NCBI RefSeq assembly: GCF_001447155.2
Contig: NZ_CP014754.1
Coordinates: forward strand, 1,488,001-1,552,000
DNA from: Marinobacter sp. LQ44
Lineage (GTDB): Bacteria; Pseudomonadota; Gammaproteobacteria; Pseudomonadales; Oleiphilaceae
Direction of reading: 5' to 3'
Length of the DNA: 64,000 bases
Within the stretch, counting starts at the first letter, position 1, and the number at the start of each line of letters is the position of its first letter. The notes beneath the pieces were generated by a model. It was not told the origin of the DNA. It did no database searches and worked only from the letters and a program-made list of their open reading frames with translations. Shown here piece after piece: positions 25,357-35,337 of the stretch. The position numbers and the translations under genes are program-made.

Positions 25357-25734
25357 TTAGCCAAAGAACGGTTTGGCCATGGCCAGGTGAAGAATCGCGA
25401 GCACCTGGGCCAGGGCCAGAATAGAAGCGACAATTCGCACCGGCTTGGCCACGGTGGTTTTCAAGGCAAACACGCCGGCAATAATGTAACCAATCAGCAG
25501 CACAATCTTGGCAATCAGCCAGCCCGGCATGGCGTGGATGTAACCGACCACAAACAACAGGGAGATGGCAGACACCAGCAAAATGGTGTCGTTGATGTGG
25601 GGAATAAACCGCATCGGGGTTTGCCGCCAGCCCGGTCGACCCGCCGCATCAAGGACCAACCGCAGAGCAAACAGGAGAATCGTCAGGTAGGCGGTGGCCA
25701 TGTGCAGCATCTTCAGCAATACGTAGGCACTCAT
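25357..25734 (-). CDS. SirB2-family membrane protein
   Basis: 125-aa four-TM protein. It opens MSAYVLLKMLHMATAYLTILLF and has LRLVLDAAGRPGWRQTPMRFIPHINDTILL, the conserved SirB2 core (PF04247) with a histidine pair on helices 1 and 2 (H11, H47). SirB2 was named for an effect on Salmonella invasion-gene expression, but the molecular function is unknown. Convergent with the channel gene (5 bp apart) and divergent from nnrS, with which it shares a 125-bp promoter region. Confidence 0.85.
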   Translation of the reverse strand: MSAYVLLKMLHMATAYLTILLFALRLVLDAAGRPGWRQTPMRFIPHINDTILLVSAISLLFVVGYIHAMPGWLIAKIVLLIGYIIAGVFALKTTVAKPVRIVASILALAQVLAILHLAMAKPFFG

Positions 25735-25822
25735 AGAACATTCCTTTCCTAATCAAAATGATGCTCGCATTGTACGCAAAATACCCCCAAGCAGGTATGG
25801 TTTCTCGATCCCATCACCTTTA

Positions 25823-25843
25823 ACATATACTGCACATACATGT
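25823..25843 (+). promoter_or_regulatory. Imperfect dyad over the nnrS promoter
   Basis: ACATATAC-TGCAC-ATACATGT, six of eight pairs matching, overlaps a -10-like TATACT (25826-25831) just 17 bp upstream of the nnrS start. It may be an operator for an NO-responsive repressor such as NsrR, but it is not a full NsrR consensus. Confidence 0.35.
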
Positions 25844-25859
25844 ATTTGGGAGATTAGTT

Positions 25860-27044
25860 ATGCAGTCCATTCCAGCCTCTCCTGAGCGCGCCTCCGCCAG
25901 CGTCAGCCAGCTCTTCAGTTACCCATTCCGGATTTTCTTCCTGTCTATGACCGTACTGGCCATTGTCGCCATCCCCCTTTGGGTGCTGGAAGTGACCGGT
26001 ACGGTACGACTACCCCTGGCTATGCCCGGCCTGTTCTGGCATCAGCATGAAATGCTGTTCGGTTTCCTGTCGGCGGCTATCGCGGGCTTTCTGCTGACGG
26101 CGGTATGTGTCTGGACCCAAACCGAACGCACCCATGGCTCACTGCTGGTGGGTCTCTGGGGCGTCTGGCTGGCTGGCCGCTTGCTCCTGGCCTTTGGCGG
26201 CAACCTGCCGGAATGGCTGGTGCAGGGCGTCAACCTCGCCTTCCTGCCGCTGGTGATGATCGATGCCGGCTGGCGTGTCTGGAAAGCCCGGCAGAAACGG
26301 CAGGTGATGATACTGGTGGTACTGGGGCTGCTCTGGCTGATGCAGATCGGCTTTGTGACCCGGCTGGATATGTCCTTCAGCTATGGCGCGCTGATTATGG
26401 CCATGGCCCTGATCAGCATCATTGGCGGCCGTATTACACCAGCCTTCTCCGCCGGCTGGCTTCGCCAGCGAGGCGGCAACGCCGAGGCTGTCAAAATGAT
26501 TCCAGCCCTGGATATGGCAGCGGTGTTCTCCATGATCCTGCTGATGGTTTCGCTGGTTACCGGGTGGCAAACGGTAACCGCCATACTGGCGGTGGTGGCT
26601 GCCGTGCTGATGCTGGTTCGCCTGGCAAACTGGAAAGGCTGGCTGGTGCGCAGTGAACCCTTGTTGTGGATACTGCACCTGTCCATTCTCTGGGTACCGG
26701 TGGCCTTGCTGTTACTCGCCGGTTCTTTGCTGGCAGGCTGGCCAAGCAATGCCTGGACCCACGCCGCGGGTACCGGCGCCGTTGGCTGCCTGATTCTGGG
26801 CGTGATCGCCCGGGTCTCCCTGGGTCACACCGGCCGCCCACTGATTTTACCCAAAGGCATGGTTCTGGCTTTTGTGGCGGTGCAACTGGCGGCGGTTATT
26901 CGAGTTATCACCGCATTTGATGTCATTCCCTGGCACCCCGGCATCGGCACCAGCACCGCGCTGTGGGTGATCGCCTACACTATCTTCCTGGTTCGCTACA
27001 CCGGTGTACTGGCCAGCCCCAGAGCCGATGGCCGAGAGGGGTAG
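25860..27044 (+). CDS. nnrS: NnrS family protein
   Basis: 394-aa heme-copper integral membrane protein with about 12 TM helices, associated with nitric-oxide tolerance in denitrifiers and NO-exposed bacteria. Typical landmarks: SYPFRIFFL near the start, WHQHEMLFGFLSAAIAGFLLTAV with the conserved HxHE pattern, GGRITPAFSAGWLR in the middle and HAAGTGAVGCLILGVIARVSLGHTGRPL near the end. The His residues in these motifs probably ligate metal. It fits the other nitrate/NO genes in this window. No adjacent partner genes. Confidence 0.93.
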   Translation: MQSIPASPERASASVSQLFSYPFRIFFLSMTVLAIVAIPLWVLEVTGTVRLPLAMPGLFWHQHEMLFGFLSAAIAGFLLTAVCVWTQTERTHGSLLVGLWGVWLAGRLLLAFGGNLPEWLVQGVNLAFLPLVMIDAGWRVWKARQKRQVMILVVLGLLWLMQIGFVTRLDMSFSYGALIMAMALISIIGGRITPAFSAGWLRQRGGNAEAVKMIPALDMAAVFSMILLMVSLVTGWQTVTAILAVVAAVLMLVRLANWKGWLVRSEPLLWILHLSILWVPVALLLLAGSLLAGWPSNAWTHAAGTGAVGCLILGVIARVSLGHTGRPLILPKGMVLAFVAVQLAAVIRVITAFDVIPWHPGIGTSTALWVIAYTIFLVRYTGVLASPRADGREG

Positions 27045-27246
27045 AGAGATTCAAAACCCATAGGCGCGACCAAAGTAGCAAGCCTCCCGTGCGAGCACCT
27101 TGATGACCATCAAAACAGGATTTCTGCGAACTATTTCCAAACCAAGGGGAACTTCACGCCGGCTATCATCCACTAAAGGTCAATAGCTCTTCTGGCGATA
27201 GGCGCTAAAGTAGAGGAAATGATTCTGCAACAGAGACACAGGCAAT

Positions 27247-27756
27247 ATGTATCCTGATCACTTTGAGAAAGAAGACCTGATCCGCTGTGGTCATGGCGAA
27301 CTGTTCCCTGGCGATATGCGCCTCCCCATCGATGAAATGCTGATGGTAGACCGCATTACCCACATTGCGGCAGACGACGGTGAATTCGGCAAAGGCAGCC
27401 TGGTGGCCGAACTGGACATCAACCCGGACCTCTGGTTCTTCAAAGTGCATTTTCAGGGTGACCCGGTGATGCCCGGCTGCCTGGGCCTGGACGCCATGTG
27501 GCAACTGGTAGGGTTCTTTCTGGCCTGGACCGGTGGCGAAGGCAAAGGCCGCGCCCTGGGTGCCGGCGAAGTGAAATTCTTTGGCCAGGTGTTGCCGACC
27601 AACAAAAAGGTTACTTACCGCCTGGACATCAAACGCCTCATCCGCCGTAAGCTGACCATGGCAATTGCGGATGCCCGTATGGAAGTCGACAGCCGGGAAA
27701 TCTACACCGCCAAAGACCTTCGGGTTGGCCTGTTCACATCTACTGATGACTTTTAG
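27247..27756 (+). CDS. fabA: 3-hydroxydecanoyl-ACP dehydratase/isomerase
   Basis: 169-aa hot-dog-fold enzyme that dehydrates 3-hydroxydecanoyl-ACP and isomerises trans-2 to cis-3-decenoyl-ACP, the branch point of unsaturated fatty acid synthesis. Catalytic H68 lies in [23 protein letters not shown], with D82 in the same block. Length and sequence fit FabA rather than FabZ. fabB follows after 11 bp, the standard fabA-fabB operon of pseudomonads and relatives. The 200 bp upstream shows no FabR-like palindrome that I can recognise. Confidence 0.97.
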   Translation: MYPDHFEKEDLIRCGHGELFPGDMRLPIDEMLMVDRITHIAADDGEFGKGSLVAELDINPDLWFFKVHFQGDPVMPGCLGLDAMWQLVGFFLAWTGGEGKGRALGAGEVKFFGQVLPTNKKVTYRLDIKRLIRRKLTMAIADARMEVDSREIYTAKDLRVGLFTSTDDF

Positions 27757-27767
27757 GAGTTAGCACG

Positions 27768-28979
27768 ATGCGTCGCGTTGTTGTAACCGGCATGGGGATT
27801 GTCTCCAGCCTCGGAACCAACCAGAAAGAAGTAGCCCAGTCCCTTCGGGAATCCCGCTCTGGCATTGCCTTCAGTGAAGAGGCCAGGAACAACGGCTTGC
27901 GCAGCCACGTTGCCGGCAAGATCGACCTGAACCTGTCGGAACTGATCGACCGAAAAATCTGGCGCTTTATGTCCCCGGCGGCCGGCTATTGCTACCTGTC
28001 AGCCAAAGAAGCCATCGAGCAGGCAGGCCTGACCGACGAACAGATTCGCGCCAACAGCACCGGCGCAGTGTTTGGTACCGGCGGTGCCTCTACCGTAGAG
28101 CTTCTGGACGCCATCGACACCCATCGCGACAAAGGCATTCGCCGCGTTGGCCCTTATCGGGTACCCCGCACCATGGGTAGCGCGATCAACGCCTCCATTA
28201 CCACCGCCTTTGGCATTACCGGCATCAACTACGGCATCACCTCTGCCTGCGCCACCAGTGCCCACTGCATTGGCCACGCGGCAGACCAGATCGCCCTGGG
28301 TCGTCAGGAAGTCATGCTCGCCGGAGGCGGTGAAGACATTCACTGGACCCTGAGCCTGATGTTCGACGCCATGGGTGCTCTATCCACCAAGTACAACGAC
28401 ACCCCGGAACTGGCCTCACGCACCTACGATGCGGATCGCGACGGCTTTGTTATTTCCGGCGGTGGCGGTGCTTTGGTACTGGAATCCCTGGAGCACGCAG
28501 AAGCCCGCGGCGCGACAATTCTCGCGGAACTGGTTGGCTTTGGTGCCACCTCAGACGGCGCCGACATGGTCGCCCCGAGCGGCGAAGGTGCAGTTCGCTG
28601 CATGAAGCAGGCCATGGCGCAGGCTGGCGGTGAGATCAAATACATCAATACCCACGGCACCAGCACCCCGGCCGGTGACATCACCGAGCTGAAAGCTCTG
28701 AAGGACACCTTTGGCGACAAGATCCCGCCACTGAGTTCCACCAAGCCCCTGTGCGGCCATGCTCTGGGTGCCGCTGGCGTGCACGAAGCCATCTACACCC
28801 TGATCATGCAAAGGGAAGGTTTTATTGCCCCGTCTGCCAACATCCAGAACCTGGACGAAGGCGCCGAAGGCTACCCCATCGTTCGGGAACGCCAGGACAA
28901 CCAGAACCTGGACCTGGTGATGAGCAACAGCTTCGGCTTTGGCGGCACCAACGCCACCCTGATTTTCAAGAAAGTCTGA
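27768..28979 (+). CDS. fabB: Beta-ketoacyl-ACP synthase I
   Basis: 403-aa condensing enzyme that elongates the cis-3-decenoyl-ACP made by FabA. The catalytic triad is visible: C161 in [10 protein letters not shown], and two histidines in [11 protein letters not shown] and [12 protein letters not shown]. The C-terminal GFGGTNA loop is present. The gene is preceded by GGAG and lies 11 bp behind fabA. It ends one base before the stop of the convergent AraC-type gene. Confidence 0.97.
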   Translation: MRRVVVTGMGIVSSLGTNQKEVAQSLRESRSGIAFSEEARNNGLRSHVAGKIDLNLSELIDRKIWRFMSPAAGYCYLSAKEAIEQAGLTDEQIRANSTGAVFGTGGASTVELLDAIDTHRDKGIRRVGPYRVPRTMGSAINASITTAFGITGINYGITSACATSAHCIGHAADQIALGRQEVMLAGGGEDIHWTLSLMFDAMGALSTKYNDTPELASRTYDADRDGFVISGGGGALVLESLEHAEARGATILAELVGFGATSDGADMVAPSGEGAVRCMKQAMAQAGGEIKYINTHGTSTPAGDITELKALKDTFGDKIPPLSSTKPLCGHALGAAGVHEAIYTLIMQREGFIAPSANIQNLDEGAEGYPIVRERQDNQNLDLVMSNSFGFGGTNATLIFKKV

Positions 28980-29336
28980 TCAGGACAGCCTGAGCGAGCG
29001 ATATTCAGCCGGCGGAGTGCCCATCCAGCGCTTGAAAGCCCGGCTGAATGCGCTGAGTTCCGAAAAACCAAGCTGTTCGGCAATCTCCACCAGCGGCTTG
29101 GTTTTATCCTTCATATAGGTGATCGCCTGCTCCCGACGAACCTGCTCCAGCAGAGCCGCAAACGTCAGCCCCTCCTGGCGCAACTTCTTGTGCAACGTAT
29201 ACCGGCTCATATTCAACTGCCCGGCCACCGTCTCGACACCGACTTTCCCTCGCTCCAACTGAATCCGGATCAGCTTGCTGACCCGCATACTCAGCGAACG
29301 CTTTGAATTTTCAGGCCTTAATGGCTCTGATGCCAT
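28980..29336 (-). CDS. Stand-alone AraC-type helix-turn-helix regulator
   Basis: 118-aa protein consisting almost only of the AraC/XylS DNA-binding domain. The two HTH motifs are readable: GVETVAGQLNMSRYTLHKKLRQEG (first) and LVEIAEQLGFSELSAFSRAFKRWMGTPPAEYR (second). Family members usually carry a 150-200-residue sensory N-domain, absent here. It is not an obvious truncation: a strong AGGAGG lies 7 bp before its ATG. Sequence resembles the C-terminus of OruR/ArgR-like regulators. Convergent with fabB with essentially no gap, and divergent from trhP. Target unknown; could be a natural minimal regulator. Confidence 0.8.
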   Translation of the reverse strand: MASEPLRPENSKRSLSMRVSKLIRIQLERGKVGVETVAGQLNMSRYTLHKKLRQEGLTFAALLEQVRREQAITYMKDKTKPLVEIAEQLGFSELSAFSRAFKRWMGTPPAEYRSLRLS

Positions 29337-29421
29337 GCTGGTTCCTCCTGCCTATCATCCTGGCCCAAACTGCCAACCCCATCAGCGTACATATGTTAGC
29401 CGAAATCAATCAATACGACCT

Positions 29422-29435
29422 TTGAGCAAGATCAA
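29422..29435 (+). promoter_or_regulatory. FNR/ANR-like box upstream of trhP
   Basis: TTGAGCAAGATCAA matches 9 of 10 consensus positions. It is centred about 96 bp upstream of the trhP start and equally far from the divergent AraC-type start. Suggests oxygen-dependent control of the tRNA-hydroxylation gene. Confidence 0.55.
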
Positions 29436-29524
29436 TAGCGCATCGGATTATTTGCGGCACAATGCCCGCTTTCAGAATGCCCTACCTGCATCCATCCGCT
29501 TTACAGCTAATACCCGGAGATACC

Positions 29525-30847
29525 ATGACCACCCCGGAACTGCTCGCGCCCGCCGGCACCCCAGAACACCTTGAAACCGCCTTCGCCTATGGCGCCGATG
29601 CCGTCTATGCCGGCCAACCACGGTACTCGCTGAGAGTAAGGAACAACAGTTTCAAAGACATTGCAGCCCTTGGCGCGGGCATTGAACGGGCTCACGAACT
29701 GGGCAAACAGTTCTATCTGGTCTCCAACATTGCCCCCCACAACGACAAGGTACGCAGCTACCTGCGAGACCTGGCGCCAGTGCTGGAACATAAGCCCGAC
29801 GCCCTGATCATGTCCGACCCGGGCCTGATCATGCTGGTGCGGGAACACTGGCCGGACCAACCGATCCATCTTTCAGTCCAGGCCAACGCCGTCAACTGGG
29901 CCACCGTCGAATTCTGGCGCCGCCAGGGCATCAACCGGGTGATCCTTTCCCGGGAACTGGCCCTGAACGAAATCCGCGAGATCCGTGAAAAAGTCCCCGA
30001 AATGGAACTCGAAGTCTTCGTACACGGCGCGTTATGCATGGCCTACTCCGGCCGCTGCCTGCTGTCCGGCTACATGAACCACCGCGACGCCAACCAGGGC
30101 GCCTGCACCAACGCCTGCCGCTGGAACTACAAACCGGTACAACACAGCCACGACCAGACCGGCGACCTGATCGCCACCTCCGCCGACGCCGTGGAAACCT
30201 TCGAACCAAAAGAAATCCTCCTGGAAGAACCCAACCGCCCCGGCGGCTTCATCCCCGCGTACGAGGATGAACACGGCACCTACATCATGAACTCCAAAGA
30301 CCTCCGCGCCGTCCAGCACGTCGCCGAACTGGTCAACATGGGCGTCCACTCCCTGAAAATCGAAGGCCGAACCAAAAGCACCTACTACGTTGCCCGCACC
30401 ACCCAGGTCTACCGCCAGGCCATCAACGACGCCCTCGCCGGCAAACCCTTCGACATGCACATGATGAACGAACTCGAAGCCCTCTCGAACCGCGGCTACA
30501 CCGAAGGCTTCCTCCGCCGCCACGTACCCCAGGAATACCAGACCTACGAACAGGGCTCCTCCTACCTCGGCACCCAGCAGGTCGTAGGCACCATTACCGA
30601 TGCGGATGACCGATGGCTCACCATCGACGTCAAAAACAAATTCGCCCCCGGCGACCAACTCGAACTCATCACCCCGTCGGGCAACCTGCGCTTCAGCGCC
30701 GACACCATGGAAAACCGCCACGGCGAAACCATGGACTACGCCCCCGGCAGCGGTCACATCGTTAAAATCCCCAGGCCGGAGAGCTTGCCGGAGAAGCTGG
30801 ATTTCACCTATCTGACAAAGATTTTCCCAGAGAACAGAGCAGGTTAA
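29525..30847 (+). CDS. trhP: tRNA 5-hydroxyuridine synthesis protein, peptidase U32 family
   Basis: 440-aa U32-family protein, orthologous to E. coli YegQ/TrhP, which with prephenate helps hydroxylate U34 of tRNA independently of O2. It starts MTTPELLAPAGTPEHLETAF and holds the U32 signature IFVHGALCMAYSGRCLLSGY-type sequence (VFVHGALCMAYSGRCLLS), with further cysteines in GACTNACRW that can ligate a 4Fe-4S cluster. The C-terminal domain has KNKFAPGDQLELITPSGN. Start chosen at the ATG with homology; longer frames extend into non-homologous sequence. The second half is markedly richer in C at third codon positions than neighbouring genes. Preceded by an FNR-like box. Confidence 0.92.
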   Translation: MTTPELLAPAGTPEHLETAFAYGADAVYAGQPRYSLRVRNNSFKDIAALGAGIERAHELGKQFYLVSNIAPHNDKVRSYLRDLAPVLEHKPDALIMSDPGLIMLVREHWPDQPIHLSVQANAVNWATVEFWRRQGINRVILSRELALNEIREIREKVPEMELEVFVHGALCMAYSGRCLLSGYMNHRDANQGACTNACRWNYKPVQHSHDQTGDLIATSADAVETFEPKEILLEEPNRPGGFIPAYEDEHGTYIMNSKDLRAVQHVAELVNMGVHSLKIEGRTKSTYYVARTTQVYRQAINDALAGKPFDMHMMNELEALSNRGYTEGFLRRHVPQEYQTYEQGSSYLGTQQVVGTITDADDRWLTIDVKNKFAPGDQLELITPSGNLRFSADTMENRHGETMDYAPGSGHIVKIPRPESLPEKLDFTYLTKIFPENRAG

Positions 30848-30906
30848 ACCATCCCCAGGACCATCTTGAGGCGGCGTCCCTCAGCGGCCAGCACAATACA
30901 CGCGGA

Positions 30907-31011
30907 GTCGGGCGGGTAGGGCCTCCCAAAACCTTGCGGAGCCAGGGATGGCGGAGCAGAGCGTACAAGGACGTATTCACAGCGTGTTTTGGGAGGCCCT
31001 ACCCGCCCGAC
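30907..31011. repeat. Compound palindromic repeat, copy B
   Basis: Arms at 30907-30932 and 30986-31011 are perfectly complementary over 26 bp. Between them are the inner hairpin GCCAGGGATGGC and the shared core (complement of CTGTGAATACGTCC). Located just after trhP and about 120 bp before the suf promoter. Confidence 0.88.
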
Positions 31012-31133
31012 GCCCTGCACCATAAAAGCAGGCCAGGAGCGCCACTCTCCAGCACCAAAGTCTATCAAGGCAATAACCGCCCCCTTAGTGCCCCGAGGGC
31101 CGATTAAGGTATAATCCCTACACAACCGATTTA

Positions 31134-31166
31134 ATACCTGACTAAATTACTCTGGTATTGTATAAT
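31134..31166 (+). promoter_or_regulatory. IscR type-1 site overlapping the suf promoter
   Basis: The 25-bp site at 31134-31158 begins ATACCTGACTAAATTA and ends CTCTGGTAT, following the IscR type-1 pattern (ATA..YYGACT..ARTC..TAT). It overlaps a -35 (CTGACT, 31138) and lies just upstream of a perfect -10 TATAAT (31161-31166), so IscR carrying its Fe-S cluster would repress suf. No iscR gene is visible in this window. Confidence 0.8.
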
Positions 31167-31367
31167 CGCTCGCCAGAAGCAACGGGAAACCGGCCTAAAT
31201 GCCCAACCCCGTCATCCAAAAACCGATTGCAGGGCGTACTCAAGGACACGAGCGACCATTGCAACGCCAGCAAACAGATGACATCCGCCGACACCACCCA
31301 GCCAAAGGTATGCTCGGCGAAACACAGGGCACCATGCCCAAGATGAGAGAATTACGGAGCGACGATC

Positions 31368-32816
<1,449 letters not shown>

Positions 32817-32852
32817 TCTTTATGGCCCCGCTGGCCTTGGTGGTGGTCAGCA

Positions 32853-32950
32853 AGCCGGGTGGTACTTTCCGGGACACGCTGTGAATACGTCCCTGTACGC
32901 TCCGCAAAAACATCCATGTTTTTGAGGGTCCCGGAAAGTACCACCCGGCT
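32853..32950. repeat. Compound palindromic repeat, copy C (in sufB-sufC gap)
   Basis: Arms 32853-32875 and 32928-32950 pair perfectly over 23 bp. The core ACGCTGTGAATACGTCC follows the left arm, and the inner hairpin is CAAAAA-CATCCATG-TTTTTG. Confidence 0.88.
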
Positions 32951-33033
32951 CGCTGCCGCAGACATCAGGCGGGCACTACGACAATTAAAGCAGTTGAAGT
33001 TAGGTAGGACGGCAAATAAACAAGTTTCGCGGA

Positions 33034-33186
33034 AGCCCTCGGGCAAGCCCTTCCGGGATCGTCAAAATCATGGATGATTTTGTCGAGCGATGACCGCCAG
33101 GGATGGCGGGAATGCAGATTTGGCAGGAGCATTAATCTGCCAGGGACGTATTCACAGCGTATCCCGGAAGGGCTTGCCTGAGGGCT
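33034..33186. repeat. Compound palindromic repeat, copy D (in sufB-sufC gap)
   Basis: Arms 33034-33059 and 33161-33186 pair over 26 bp with one mismatch. Longest copy (153 bp); it contains several inner hairpins, including CAAAATCATGGATGATTTTG and CCGCCAGGGATGGCGG, and the core in reverse orientation to copy C. Confidence 0.88.
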
Positions 33187-33269
33187 GATCCACCCAGTGT
33201 TGAGGTTAGCGATATAAACTCCAGGGTGGGGCAAAGAATTCAGACGGTTAAAAAGAGAGAAGCGTACAA

Positions 33270-34031
33270 ATGCTGAGCATCAAAAACCTGCACGCCTCCG
33301 TTGAGGGCAAAGAAATCCTCAAAGGCATCAACCTGGAGATCAAAGCCGGGGAAGTTCACGCCATCATGGGCCCGAACGGTTCCGGTAAGAGTACCCTGTC
33401 ACAGGTTCTGGCAGGCAACGACGCATTTGAAGTCACCAGCGGCGAAGTCACCCTCAACGGCGACAACCTGCTGGACCTGGAAACCGAAGAGCGCGCCCGC
33501 GAAGGCATCTTCCTGGCATTCCAGTACCCGGTGGAAATCCCCGGCGTCAGCAACCTTCAGTTCCTGCGCACCGCCGTGAACGCCATGCGCAAGCACAAGG
33601 GCGAAGAAGAAATGAACGCCGCGGAATTCATGAAACTGGCCAAGGAAGTCTCCAAACAGGTAGACCTGGACCCGGCGTTCCTCAAGCGTGGCGTCAACGA
33701 AGGCTTCTCCGGCGGCGAGAAAAAGCGCAACGAAATCATGCAGGCGCTGCTGCTCCAGCCGAAACTGGCCATTCTGGACGAAACCGACTCCGGCCTGGAC
33801 ATCGACGCCCTGAAAGTGGTGTCCGATGGTGTTAACGCCCTGCGCTCAGAAGATCGCGCTATTTTGATGGTGACCCACTACCAGCGCCTGCTGAACCACA
33901 TTGTGCCCGACTACGTGCACGTGCTGGCCGGCGGCAAGATCATCAAGTCCGGCGGCCGTGAGCTCGCCCTGGAACTGGAAGAGAAAGGTTACGGCTGGTT
34001 GGGCATCAAAGACGAAGACACCAGTAACTGA
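33270..34031 (+). CDS. sufC: Fe-S assembly ATPase SufC
   Basis: 253-aa ABC-type ATPase of the SufBC2D scaffold. Walker A GPNGSGKST, Q-loop AFQYPVEIPGVS, signature FSGGEKKRNE, Walker B AILDETDSGLD and H-loop VTHYQR are all readable. It powers the conformational change that exposes the cluster assembly site. The gene starts 450 bp after sufB, unusually far for this operon; the gap is filled by two palindromic repeats. Ribosome-binding site GAGAGAAG. Confidence 0.97.
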   Translation: MLSIKNLHASVEGKEILKGINLEIKAGEVHAIMGPNGSGKSTLSQVLAGNDAFEVTSGEVTLNGDNLLDLETEERAREGIFLAFQYPVEIPGVSNLQFLRTAVNAMRKHKGEEEMNAAEFMKLAKEVSKQVDLDPAFLKRGVNEGFSGGEKKRNEIMQALLLQPKLAILDETDSGLDIDALKVVSDGVNALRSEDRAILMVTHYQRLLNHIVPDYVHVLAGGKIIKSGGRELALELEEKGYGWLGIKDEDTSN

Positions 34032-34046
34032 TCAGGAGGTCGCGGA

Positions 34047-35333
34047 ATGAAATCAGCACCCACGCTTTCCAGCGCCTTCCTGCACCCGGCCGGGCAATCT
34101 TTGCCGGAGCCGTTGCTGGCGCTGCGTAAACAACGGGCCAGCGCACTGGTGGACATGCCACTGCCGACCCGAAAAACCGAGAACTGGAAGTATTCCAGCA
34201 AGTACCTGAAGCTGACCGACGATATGGCCATCTCGTTGCCCGCTGAAGGCAAAGGCGGCAACAGCCTGGCGGTGCCGGGTTACAAGGTTGTTTTCAATAA
34301 CGGTGTGATGATCCCGGAAGCCAGTGAGTATCCGGACCTGAACGGCATTATCATCCAGAGTTTCAGTGATCTGGATGAAGACGATGCCAAGGCGGTGTCA
34401 TTGCAATTGGGCTGCACCCTGGACCATGATCAGGCGCAGTTTGCCCGCGTGAACGGCGCCCGTTTTGAGGACGGCCTGTTGATTCGCCTGAAGCCGGGTG
34501 CCGTGCTCGACCAGCCGCTGTTTGTGATCCACGAAACCACCGCTGATGCCAGTGGTTCGGCCTATCCGCGCATATATGTGGAAGCCGGCGCCAACAGCCA
34601 GATGACGCTGGTGGAAGAATACATTTCCAGTGGTGACGCAAGCGCCCTGGTTAACACCGTTACCGAATTCAACCTGGCCGATGGCGCCAACATCACCAGC
34701 ATTCGCCTGAACATGGAAGGCGAAAACGTTCAGCACATTGGCGCTACCGGCGTTCTGCAGCAACGCAGCTCCCGGTTCGAAAGCCACTGCGTGGGCTTCG
34801 GCGGCCCGCTGCGTCGGCACGACCTGCAGGTTCGCCTGGAAGGTGAAGGGGGCGAAACCAAGCTTAATGGTGTAGTGGTTACCCAAGGCAAACAGCATTA
34901 CGACAACCACACATCCATTGACCATGTGGCTGCCCACTGCAACAGCGAAGAGACCTACCGCAATATTGCTGCGGACCAATCCCACGCTATCTTCAACGGC
35001 CGGATTCATATCCACCAGGACGCCCAGAAGTCCAACGCGGATATGAACAACAAAAACCTGCTGCTGTCTAACGGTGCAGAGATCGATACAAAGCCGGAAC
35101 TGGAGATCTATGCGGACGACGTCAAGTGCGCACACGGCGCCACCATTGGCCAGCTGGATGAAACCTCGGTGTTCTATCTGGTATCCCGCGGCATTGGCCG
35201 CCGGCAGGCCAACGTGTTGTTGACCATGGCGTTTATCAATGAGCTGGTGCAGCAGATTCCGGTGGAAGCCGTGCGCGAAACTGCCCAGGCGCGGCTCAAC
35301 GATTTCTTTGAGCAAACCTTTCAGGAGGCCTGA
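34047..35333 (+). CDS. sufD: Fe-S assembly protein SufD
   Basis: 428-aa paralogue of SufB that completes the scaffold. Typical landmarks are TRKTENWKYSSKYLK near the start, AGANSQMTLVEEYIS, SRFESHCVGFGG and the C-terminal block SDEQ-like region reading ADMNNKNLLLSNGAEIDTKPELEIYADDVKCAHGATIG, seen here in pieces (NNKNLLLS, HGATIGQLD). His in VKCAHGATIG matches the conserved SufD His. Starts 15 bp after sufC behind AGGAGG. Confidence 0.96.
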   Translation: MKSAPTLSSAFLHPAGQSLPEPLLALRKQRASALVDMPLPTRKTENWKYSSKYLKLTDDMAISLPAEGKGGNSLAVPGYKVVFNNGVMIPEASEYPDLNGIIIQSFSDLDEDDAKAVSLQLGCTLDHDQAQFARVNGARFEDGLLIRLKPGAVLDQPLFVIHETTADASGSAYPRIYVEAGANSQMTLVEEYISSGDASALVNTVTEFNLADGANITSIRLNMEGENVQHIGATGVLQQRSSRFESHCVGFGGPLRRHDLQVRLEGEGGETKLNGVVVTQGKQHYDNHTSIDHVAAHCNSEETYRNIAADQSHAIFNGRIHIHQDAQKSNADMNNKNLLLSNGAEIDTKPELEIYADDVKCAHGATIGQLDETSVFYLVSRGIGRRQANVLLTMAFINELVQQIPVEAVRETAQARLNDFFEQTFQEA

Positions 35334-35337
35334 GGGC

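Noticed and set aside
31158-31346. Short frame in the suf leader
   Set aside because: No similarity to IscR or SufR, no ribosome-binding site; probably leader sequence.
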